A DNA stretch of 23,174 nucleotides. It comes from ZC4RG29 sp036273935. Its GTDB lineage: Bacteria; Bacteroidota; Bacteroidia; Cytophagales; Cyclobacteriaceae. This document shows positions 1-6,961 of the stretch, one piece after another (the stretch's first letter is position 1; each line of letters starts with the position of its first letter). The stretch spans positions 1 through 23,174 of the forward strand of contig DASUGQ010000261.1 in assembly GCA_036273935.1 (NCBI GenBank), given 5' to 3'. The translations under genes were made by a program, and so were the position numbers. The notes under the pieces are model-generated. The model made no database searches and had not been told where the DNA came from. It was given only the letters and a program-made list of their open reading frames with translations.

Positions 1-146
1 AATTTGGAATATGCTTCAGGTAACAGGTTTATTTATTACTGTGCTGTAGATTTTTAGCCTGACATAATTTTACATACCAGAATCGACCCTCATTATTTTT
101 TATTAATGTAAAGGATAACCCGTATACCCTAACCCATCCAAAATAT

Positions 147-2129
147 ATGTGGAATCATTTTTTTCAGGCAGCATGTTGTTGCTTGTTCTTGCTGATTACT
201 GTTAACGCTCACACGCAGGATATCGATTCGTTGATGAACATCAGCGCGTTTACTGAGGAAAGCGAACTTCAAAAAATCATTAATAAGAACGTAACGGTGT
301 CTTCTCAAAAGGCGCTGGCCACCCGTGAGACGCCGGGGATCATCAGCGTGGTTACAAGCGAGGAAATTCAAAATTCCGGGGCACGGGATATGATTGATGT
401 TTTAAGGATGGTTCCTGGTTTTGACGTGTTGCAGGATCTCCAGTTTGTGATGGGATTGGGCCTTCGAGGAAACTGGGCCAACGAAGGAAAGGTGTTGGTG
501 ATGATGGACGGGCAGCCGTTCAATGACTTACTTTATCAGACGGTCGCGGTCGGCAACCGATTCTCTGTCGACGCCATTGAACGCATTGAAATCATCCGTG
601 GACCGGGTTCAGCGATTTATGGTGGATCAGCAGAATACGGTGTTATTAATATCATAACCAAGGGCGCCGGCAGCCTCGATGGCATCGCCGTGTATGGTTC
701 CGGTGGGTTTCATAAAGATGCAGTAGGCCGATTGAATGGAGGCGTTACTGTGGCAAAGAAAGGTGATGAACTCTCCTGGGACATTTCACTTTTTGGAGGC
801 AGCGGCATAGTGAGTGATCGACCCTACGAAGATTTTGAAGGTAACAGCGAGGCTGACCTTTCTAAGGTGACCCGTGCCGATCCAACCAATGTAAACATGG
901 GCCTTCGATACAAGGGCCTCTCTATCCGAACTATGTACGATCAATATCAAACGTCAGATCCTACAATGGATATTTCTTATGAAAATTATTTCCTCGACAC
1001 CAGGTATCAATTCAAATTTTTAAAGGGTACGATAACTCCTCGCCTTCAATATATAAATCAGGTGCCCTGGTCGTATGACGACGAAACGACAGAGGAGACA
1101 GATTTCAAAGTGAAGGCTGAGCGTTTACTGAGTCAGGTTGATCTGAACTATGATTTCAGCAGAAAGGTCAATCTCACCGCCGGTCTTTTGTACTTCCACG
1201 ACAAGGGTACCGACTTACTGGATGGTAACATCTTCAACAACACTAATTCAATCCAACTGAACAATTATGCTGTCTATGCGCAGGCACTTTTCAAACACAG
1301 GTTGTTTAACGCAACGGCTGGCTTTCGGTGGGAAAAAAATAATCGATATGGCAGTGCTTTTGTTCCGCGACTCGCTTTGACAAAGAAAATCGAAAATTTC
1401 CATTTCAAAGTATTGTACAGTCAGGCATTCCGCGCCCCTTCCATCCAAAATATCAACCTTCCGAAAGATGGTGTTGAAAACAAGCCTGAACGATCAGGGG
1501 TATTCGAACTTGAGTTAGGATACCAGTTCACTCCGGAAATGCTACTGGCCGTGAATGCGTTTACAATCACGACGAAAGATGTCCTCATCTTTGGTTCGGA
1601 AGGATCGGGTGATGATTACAACGAGTGGTACTCAAATGAAGCGAAGAGTGGTACGAACGGAATTGAAGTCGTTTATAATGTCCGGAAAAATGGCTGGTAC
1701 GCCAATCTGACTTATTCCTTCAGTCAGGCCATTGATGGTAACACAGTGGAAACCTACATGGTGCCCCAGACTTCAAAGCAGTATGTAGGTTTCGCGAAGC
1801 ATAAAGTCACGCTGAATACCAATATTTCACTGGGTCCGAAAGTTACCATTAACCCGACGTTCGTTTATATGGGCAAGCGTTTTGCTTATACAGAAGTCGA
1901 TGAGAATGATGAGTCTGTGGCCAATGCGATTGATCCTTATCTGCTCGCCAACATTTTTTTAAATTATCGCGACGTATTGCCCGGACTTATGATTGGATTA
2001 GGTGCATATGATATTTTCAATTCAAACCCTTCGATTGTACAGGCGTACAATGGTTACTACGCACCCGTTCCAGGAAGAACAAGGGAATACATTATTAAGA
2101 TTAACTATCAATTAAATTTCAAAAAGTGA
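147..2129 (+). CDS. TonB-dependent outer-membrane receptor
   Basis: This is a 660-residue TonB-dependent receptor, expected to form a 22-strand outer-membrane barrel that imports a ligand using TonB/ExbBD energy. A hydrophobic signal peptide covers about residues 1-23. The plug domain runs from about 50 to 175 and holds the hallmark stretch IERIEIIRGPGSAIYGG (144-160) followed by GVINIITKG. The rest alternates aromatic-rich beta strands and ends in a barrel-type strand (INYQLNFKK), although two lysines follow the last aromatic residue. No carboxypeptidase-like N-terminal domain and no SusD partner are present, so it is not a classical SusC polysaccharide receptor. The length and plug resemble colicin/vitamin/siderophore-type receptors. 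The stop lies four bases before the start of a YfiR-like gene, so the two are probably co-transcribed. The substrate cannot be read from the sequence. Confidence 0.93.
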   Translation: MWNHFFQAACCCLFLLITVNAHTQDIDSLMNISAFTEESELQKIINKNVTVSSQKALATRETPGIISVVTSEEIQNSGARDMIDVLRMVPGFDVLQDLQFVMGLGLRGNWANEGKVLVMMDGQPFNDLLYQTVAVGNRFSVDAIERIEIIRGPGSAIYGGSAEYGVINIITKGAGSLDGIAVYGSGGFHKDAVGRLNGGVTVAKKGDELSWDISLFGGSGIVSDRPYEDFEGNSEADLSKVTRADPTNVNMGLRYKGLSIRTMYDQYQTSDPTMDISYENYFLDTRYQFKFLKGTITPRLQYINQVPWSYDDETTEETDFKVKAERLLSQVDLNYDFSRKVNLTAGLLYFHDKGTDLLDGNIFNNTNSIQLNNYAVYAQALFKHRLFNATAGFRWEKNNRYGSAFVPRLALTKKIENFHFKVLYSQAFRAPSIQNINLPKDGVENKPERSGVFELELGYQFTPEMLLAVNAFTITTKDVLIFGSEGSGDDYNEWYSNEAKSGTNGIEVVYNVRKNGWYANLTYSFSQAIDGNTVETYMVPQTSKQYVGFAKHKVTLNTNISLGPKVTINPTFVYMGKRFAYTEVDENDESVANAIDPYLLANIFLNYRDVLPGLMIGLGAYDIFNSNPSIVQAYNGYYAPVPGRTREYIIKINYQLNFKK

Positions 2130-2133
2130 TTTT

Positions 2134-2652
2134 ATGACGGTTATGTTTAGGCGGATATTACTACTTGCTTTTACTTTCTTTCTTTGTGCCCTTAACGCCA
2201 GCGCACAAACTACGAACTATCAGGTGTATTCACTTTTTGTTATGAACATCGCCAAATACTCATCATGGCCGCAATCATCAGCGGAATTTGACATCGCCGT
2301 CGTCGGAAAGTCCAAAGTCTATGATGAATTGGCGAAATATGCCGAGCGGGGAGTGAATGGAATGAAAATGAAAGTCAGACTGATTGAAGACCTGGCTTCA
2401 TTGGGGTCTCCCCAAATCCTGTATCTGTCGGATGGAAAGAGTTCTCTGATTGATGAGATCATAAAGACCACAGCCGGTAAGTCGATCATGATTGTAACCG
2501 AACGTGAGGGCCTTCACAAAAAAGGTGCGGGATTCAGCTTCTTTATTAATGAAAACAACAATCTTCGTTTTGATATCAATAATACAGAGCTTGAGAAGAG
2601 GAATATTAAAGTAGCCAAAAACCTATCGGGGATGGCGCATGAAGTTCTTTAA
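2134..2652 (+). CDS. YfiR family (DUF4154) periplasmic protein
   Basis: This is a 172-residue exported protein. A signal peptide ends near residue 25 (ASAQ), and an in-frame ATG three codons further on (2143) is an equally good start. The mature part fits the YfiR/DUF4154 family: an opening YSLFVMNIAKYSSWP stretch (about 32-46), a central ILYLSD strand, and a closing section with the FFINENNNLRFDIN and NTELEKRNIKVAKNL patterns. In Pseudomonas aeruginosa, YfiR is a periplasmic inhibitor of the diguanylate cyclase YfiN. In Bacteroidota, YfiR-like genes often sit between a TonB-type receptor and a sensor kinase. Here only the receptor is present, four bases upstream. The mature protein has no cysteine, so the disulfides of Pseudomonas YfiR cannot form. 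The role is inferred from family and context: periplasmic signalling linked to the receptor. Confidence 0.8.
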   Translation: MTVMFRRILLLAFTFFLCALNASAQTTNYQVYSLFVMNIAKYSSWPQSSAEFDIAVVGKSKVYDELAKYAERGVNGMKMKVRLIEDLASLGSPQILYLSDGKSSLIDEIIKTTAGKSIMIVTEREGLHKKGAGFSFFINENNNLRFDINNTELEKRNIKVAKNLSGMAHEVL

Positions 2653-2665
2653 AAGTGGATTCAGA

Positions 2666-3598
2666 TTAAACCGTTACTGCCTTTCCCAGCCAGGACAGAA
2701 CGCCCTCTTTTAAAGAATAGGTTGACACGCGAATGCGGGTAAAGGGATGACTTTCCAAAATGTGCTTTATCAGGCAGCATGCTACAACGATCATATCAAC
2801 CCGCATTTCAATCATTCCGGGAATCAGCATTCTTGCTTCCCGATCTTTTACCAGGAGTTCCCGATAGATATCATAAAACCCTTCAATTGTGAGTGGCGTT
2901 TCTACTTCATCAGGCGTTTTGAGAATGTGGTGCCGGGCGCAAAAAATATCACTCAATGTGTCAAATGTTCCTGACGATCCAACTAATACCGTTGGATGAA
3001 ACGATTTCAGAACTTCATGCAGTGGAGACAGTGAATTATAGAGAAACTTATCCAGCGCTTCAATGTCGTTCTGTTGGATGGGATCATGATGCTGAAACTT
3101 CTCTAGCAAACGTTGCGCGCCTATTTCAAAACTTCCTTTCCAGAAAATGGTTTCACTGTTAGCAATGATGAACTCAACGCTTCCGCCACCAATGTCCATG
3201 ATCATGGATATTTCCTGGCCGAGTCCAACGGCAGATTTTACACCGTAATAAATAAACTCAGCTTCCTGATCACCTGAAATAATATTAACATCAATTCCTG
3301 TAACGGCCTTGACCTTATCTACCACTTCAATTCTGTTTTTTGCGTTCCTTAAAGCACTTGTTCCAAATGCGTATACTTTTTGTGCGCGCATTTCATCAAT
3401 GGTATTTCTAAAGCTTTGCAAGGCAACCATTGCACGCTGCATTCCACTTTCTGTAATATATCCACGGTTGATGCCACCCATTCCTATCTTCACCGCCAAT
3501 CGGTCGCGGTGAATAATATGATAGCCGCTTTCACTTACGTCTGCAATGAGTAAGTGAAAGGTATTTGTTCCAAGGTCGATGATGGCTATCCGGCTCAT
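2666..3598 (-). CDS. Ppx/GppA family phosphatase (exopolyphosphatase)
   Basis: This is a 310-residue cytoplasmic enzyme of the ASKHA-fold Ppx/GppA family, which removes terminal phosphate from polyphosphate and/or hydrolyses pppGpp. Visible motifs are the first phosphate-binding loop IAIIDLGTNTFHLLIADV (4-21), the YAFGTSALRNAKN segment (76-88), ISGDQEAEFIYYGV (107-120) carrying the probable catalytic Glu112, the second phosphate loop MDIGGGSVEF (134-143) and VGSSGTFDTL towards the C-terminus. Only the two-lobed N-terminal module is present. The C-terminal HD-like region of the roughly 500-residue E. coli enzymes is absent, as is common for short Bacteroidota homologues. Position 111 is Gln where many members have the first of two acidic residues. 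The gene converges on the YfiR-like gene with a 13-bp gap. Ppx and GppA activity cannot be separated here. Confidence 0.9.
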   Translation of the reverse strand: MSRIAIIDLGTNTFHLLIADVSESGYHIIHRDRLAVKIGMGGINRGYITESGMQRAMVALQSFRNTIDEMRAQKVYAFGTSALRNAKNRIEVVDKVKAVTGIDVNIISGDQEAEFIYYGVKSAVGLGQEISMIMDIGGGSVEFIIANSETIFWKGSFEIGAQRLLEKFQHHDPIQQNDIEALDKFLYNSLSPLHEVLKSFHPTVLVGSSGTFDTLSDIFCARHHILKTPDEVETPLTIEGFYDIYRELLVKDREARMLIPGMIEMRVDMIVVACCLIKHILESHPFTRIRVSTYSLKEGVLSWLGKAVTV

Positions 3599-3609
3599 AA
3601 AAAACTGCG

Positions 3610-3617
3610 CAAAGTTA
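3610..3617 (-). promoter_or_regulatory. Possible -7 box for the Ppx/GppA gene
   Basis: On the minus strand this reads TAACTTTG, an exact match to the Bacteroidota -7 consensus TAnnTTTG. It lies 12 bases upstream of the ATG, which would leave a leader of only a few bases. No convincing -33 TTG is visible at the usual distance, so this is tentative. Confidence 0.3.
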
Positions 3618-3785
3618 ATACTTTAAAGTGGTACGAGCTAATATCCTGCCAGACCGCAAAAAGCAGGGTATTTTTAATGGATCGATGGATTTTGATATTA
3701 ATGCAGCAGGCCGTGTCTATTCAAACGCATCGTTCGAAATGGACACACTAGATTAGGGGCGACAGTCGAGTTTGTTAAGCTTTAT

Positions 3786-4754
3786 TTATCGGATCGCAAT
3801 CGGCCTTCCCGGCGAACCTGACGCGCCAATAAATCGAATGGGCGTGAAGATGAACAAGAATTCGTACACCCTATCCGCTGCAAGGGACTCGAGATCCATA
3901 TTCTCCAGGTTGAAGATTCCGTTCTTCATAATGAGCTCCTGATGCACCGGAATTACCAGGTCAGGGTTAGGGTTTGGCATAACTTCCGTTGGCCCTGTAT
4001 CCGCGCCCGTCATGGTGACTTGCCGGGCAACAAGCCATTGAGCAACCTCCATTCCGATGCCGGGTGAATTTGTATTATAATCCTGGGGCGACTTCCATAG
4101 CTGCGACCAGCCATATCGAAATATGATAACATCTCCGGGCGTTATGCTGCTTTCATCAATTCCCTGTTTGGATAGTGCTCCACGTACGTCGGCAAGTGTA
4201 ACCTCGTAACTATTCGAAAGTCTCTTCACGCCCTTGTAGCTGGCAACGTCAACCAGAATTCCCCGTGATACAATGGGTTTCACATTGTGAACGCCAAGAT
4301 GAAGTAACCCGTCAGGATGGACAACTTCTTCCTGGGTGAATCCATTGTAATATACACCTTTGGTCGTGCCATCGCCGTATTTCAACAGTGCTCCGATATG
4401 TCCGGGGCCATCAAACTGTGTGCCTACTTGCCCGAGTTCTCCGGTGATCACTTCTTCATTTCCTAATTGTCTATTTTTTCCTGCTGCCGGTCCCGTATCA
4501 ACAACATTCAGTTTGAAGGAGCGTGTTCCCACAAAAGGCATAGAGCGTTCGTAAGGATGACCCAGCTCGTAAACCTTACCTTCTTTGGCATAAGTGAGCG
4601 CCTTCATAATTTTTTCAGGCGTAATCCAGTTGGAAGCGCCCGCTTCATCGGCGGCGCCCCAAAGCGGGTTGGGCCACCAGGGTCCCTTTTCGCGGGTTTG
4701 GCTCATTGATGTGTAGACGCTGATGATCAGAAAAAAACTGAATATGGTTTTCAT
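3786..4754 (-). CDS. Exported cyclase family protein (PF04199-like)
   Basis: This is a 322-residue protein with an N-terminal signal peptide (about 1-19, ending SMSQ) and a cyclase/kynurenine-formamidase-like fold. Family members hydrolyse amides, lactones or related bonds using a divalent metal. The N-terminal NPLWGAADEAGASNWITPEK is typical of the long subgroup. The motif usually written HxGTHxDxPxH appears as QVGTQFDGPGH (109-119), so both metal-binding histidines are glutamines while Asp115 and His119 remain. Later conserved pieces are GDVIIFRYGW (207-216), TGADTGPTEVMPNP (249-262) and PVHQELIMKNGIFNLENM (269-286). Formamidase activity should therefore not be assumed. The substrate is unknown and the product is probably periplasmic. 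The gene is divergent from the amidohydrolase lipoprotein gene, with 161 bases between the starts. Confidence 0.85.
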   Translation of the reverse strand: MKTIFSFFLIISVYTSMSQTREKGPWWPNPLWGAADEAGASNWITPEKIMKALTYAKEGKVYELGHPYERSMPFVGTRSFKLNVVDTGPAAGKNRQLGNEEVITGELGQVGTQFDGPGHIGALLKYGDGTTKGVYYNGFTQEEVVHPDGLLHLGVHNVKPIVSRGILVDVASYKGVKRLSNSYEVTLADVRGALSKQGIDESSITPGDVIIFRYGWSQLWKSPQDYNTNSPGIGMEVAQWLVARQVTMTGADTGPTEVMPNPNPDLVIPVHQELIMKNGIFNLENMDLESLAADRVYEFLFIFTPIRFIGASGSPGRPIAIR

Positions 4755-4915
4755 GACATTTACAGTTAAGGTTTATGAATATAGGAAAACACTTCGACTT
4801 GAGGACCTGATTCAGCTGCGTTTTAAAATGACGACTTTGATTTATAAGGCGATACTTATTAGAAATCTTGATTGGCGGTTATTCTCCGGCAAAGACAAAT
4901 TATTAACTTCATTTT

Positions 4916-6199
4916 ATGAAAAAAGCCACTATATCCCTGTTACTTTTTCTTGCCCTCTTCGGGTGCAGAAATCATGAACAAGAAGAAACTTCGTCGTTTG
5001 TCGCATTTACAGGCGCGACCATAATTGACGGAAGCGGATCTATACCGATCGATGATGGCGTGTTGCTGATAGATAAGGGGCGCGTGGTTGCTGTAGGCGC
5101 AAAAAACAATGTTGAGATACCAGAGGGAGCAAGGATAAACGATGTTAGTGGTAAGACCATCATTCCGGGTATTATCAACAGCCACGGTCATGTGGGTGAT
5201 ACGAAAGGAATCGAGGGTGGACATTATTCACGGGAAAATATTATTGACAATCTATCCATATACGCCCGCTATGGCATTACGACCGTGATCAGCCTTGGCG
5301 GTGATCGGGAGGAAGCAGAATCACTCCGTGCCGTTAATGACACGGTCTCGGCACAAAGAGCACGATTATTTATTGCGGGAGAGGTCATCACAGGCAGTAC
5401 ACCAGTGGCTGCGGCCGCAGTAGTTGACAGCAATGATCATCGTGGAGTTGATTTTATGAAAATTCGTGTCGATGATAATCTTGGAACAAGCCCTAAGATG
5501 AGAGAAGACGTTTACCGCGCCGTCATTAAACGCGCTCATGAATTAGGATACAAGATTGCTACCCATATGTACTATCTTGAGGATGCAAAAAAATTGCTTG
5601 ACGCTGGTACCGACCTGCTTGCCCACAGTGTCAGAGATCTGCCCGTTGATGACGCATTCATCAAGCTCCTCAAGGAAAAGAACATAGGTTACTGTCCAAC
5701 CCTGACTCGCGAACTGTCAACGTTCGTCTATGGTGATACTGCAGATTTTTTTACGGACCCATTCTTCAGACGTCAATACGACAGTGCAACGATACAACCC
5801 TTAAAAGACCCGGCTCGCCAACTGCAGATCAGGAACAGTCAAAGTGCCATAACATATAAGCAGCATTTGCCGGTGGCCATGGCCAACCTGAAAATGTTGA
5901 GTGATGCCGGCATACCCATCATATTTGGTACAGACAGTGGAATTCCCACGAGGTTCATGGGCTACTTTGAACATATTGAAATGAACATGATGGCTGAGGC
6001 AGGTCTGACACCGATGCAGATCATTGTCTCGGCTACTAAAAATCCGGCGACCTATTTGGGCTTGAAAGATTTGGGGACGTTAGCGCCGGGTCATTGGGCC
6101 GACTTTATTGTCCTGGACGCTGATCCATTGGTGGATATCAGGAACATGGAAAAAATTAATGAAGTTTACATTTGTGGTGAAATTGTTAGAGGCCGGTAA
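4916..6199 (+). CDS. Amidohydrolase family lipoprotein
   Basis: This is a 427-residue metal-dependent amidohydrolase of the imidazolonepropionase/prolidase-like branch. It begins with a lipoprotein signal whose lipobox LFGC puts the lipidated cysteine at 17, so it is probably anchored on the periplasmic side of a membrane. The composite beta-sandwich and TIM-barrel pattern is clear. There is an opening strand set with TIIDGSG, then IIPGIINSHGHVGD giving metal ligands His90 and His92, a DFMKIRVDD segment (Lys182, candidate bridging lysine), KIATHMYY (His217), LLAHSV (His237) and FGTDSG (Asp340). The end, LGTLAPGHWADFIVLDADPL, is the usual second half of the sandwich. All expected metal ligands are present, so it should be active on a cyclic amide, lactam or dipeptide-type substrate, which is unknown. 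It converges on trmO with a 51-bp gap. Confidence 0.9.
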   Translation: MKKATISLLLFLALFGCRNHEQEETSSFVAFTGATIIDGSGSIPIDDGVLLIDKGRVVAVGAKNNVEIPEGARINDVSGKTIIPGIINSHGHVGDTKGIEGGHYSRENIIDNLSIYARYGITTVISLGGDREEAESLRAVNDTVSAQRARLFIAGEVITGSTPVAAAAVVDSNDHRGVDFMKIRVDDNLGTSPKMREDVYRAVIKRAHELGYKIATHMYYLEDAKKLLDAGTDLLAHSVRDLPVDDAFIKLLKEKNIGYCPTLTRELSTFVYGDTADFFTDPFFRRQYDSATIQPLKDPARQLQIRNSQSAITYKQHLPVAMANLKMLSDAGIPIIFGTDSGIPTRFMGYFEHIEMNMMAEAGLTPMQIIVSATKNPATYLGLKDLGTLAPGHWADFIVLDADPLVDIRNMEKINEVYICGEIVRGR

Positions 6200-6250
6200 T
6201 CGGAATTCAATACGAAAGCTTCGCCTGGGCGCATGGAATTAATGATGTGC

Positions 6251-6691
6251 TCAACTTATGGATGATCTTTTTATGATGGGTTTGATATCAATAACCGGGG
6301 TCTGGTCAAGAACCTCCAGCGCTGACACTTTTATTGAACCGTTATCAATCGCAAGTACCTTAGCCGTATGGATTCCAATGGGGTTGGGACGATCGGGAGA
6401 GCGGGTGGAAAAAACACCAACCATCGGGGCATCGTAATTGTTGCGAGGTACGCATTCGATCACCTTTCGATCTGCTTTGTGAAGCCAGGTCAGCAAAAGA
6501 ATTTCTGACCCCACCTGAAGATCCCTGATCCCATCAATAAATGCAGGTGAAATCTCTATTTCTGCCCCAGGCGCATTTTCATTTTCCTGCAAGGGACAAT
6601 CATCAATTTTTTTTAACGATGAGTGAACTGCGCCGATGAACTGAATGGTGGGTCTCATGGTATTTTTATGGGCTGTTTTCCTGGATTTCAT
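6251..6691 (-). CDS. trmO: tRNA (N6-threonylcarbamoyladenosine37-N6)-methyltransferase TrmO
   Basis: This is a 146-residue TrmO/TsaA-like protein (PF01980). TrmO uses S-adenosylmethionine to methylate t6A37 in certain tRNAs and has a beta-barrel fold unlike other methyltransferases. The diagnostic stretch GVFSTRSPDRPNPIG is at residues 92-106, followed by VLDQTPVIDIKP (127-138). The domain begins at IQFIGAVHS (residues 16-23). The protein stops soon after the DIKP motif, so it is the short form and lacks the C-terminal extension of the roughly 235-residue E. coli protein. Two starts are possible: the listed ATG at 6691, or an in-frame ATG eleven codons later at 6658 (MRPTIQF), which sits closer to the conserved domain and may be the true one. 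It is divergent from the FtsX-type permease gene. Confidence 0.88.
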   Translation of the reverse strand: MKSRKTAHKNTMRPTIQFIGAVHSSLKKIDDCPLQENENAPGAEIEISPAFIDGIRDLQVGSEILLLTWLHKADRKVIECVPRNNYDAPMVGVFSTRSPDRPNPIGIHTAKVLAIDNGSIKVSALEVLDQTPVIDIKPIIKRSSIS

Positions 6692-6961
6692 AATAATGAT
6701 CGAGTTTCAACAATATTAATGCGATTGTAACGGTTAACCTCAATAACGGCAAGGGTCCGGTTGATTAATTCTTCCTTCGAAAATTGAGTTCATTAGCCTC
6801 ATGATAAATGGTATCTTGACTATGTCCGTCGGAGATGTCGGTTATAGGTTGCGCTCATCTCACTTTGGCCGCATCCCAAAAAAAATCTATCTGTAGGCTC
6901 CGTCTGGCTGTAACGCGATCCCGGGTGGTGCGTCTAATTCTCATCTTTAACCCGATGCCGC
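6692..6961. other. Intergenic region between trmO and the permease
   Basis: About 270 bases separate these divergent genes. I see no convincing open frame, RNA gene, strong inverted repeat or exact TAnnTTTG box. A near match, TATCTTGA at about 6811-6818 on the plus strand, differs by one base and has no obvious -33 partner. The region presumably carries both promoters. Confidence 0.5.

Noticed and set aside
1..146. Search for a gene, RNA or clear promoter at the left edge
   Set aside because: Only A/T-rich non-coding sequence was found, with no exact TAnnTTTG box; presumably the receptor promoter lies here.
3645..3667. CCTGC/GCAGG stem followed by TATTTTT on the plus strand, terminator-like
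   Set aside because: No plus-strand gene ends upstream of it, the stem is five bp and the loop is long; it is probably chance.
4940..5224. Open frames on the minus strand inside the amidohydrolase gene
   Set aside because: They are antisense shadows with no family match, and the plus-strand gene is complete with all its metal ligands.
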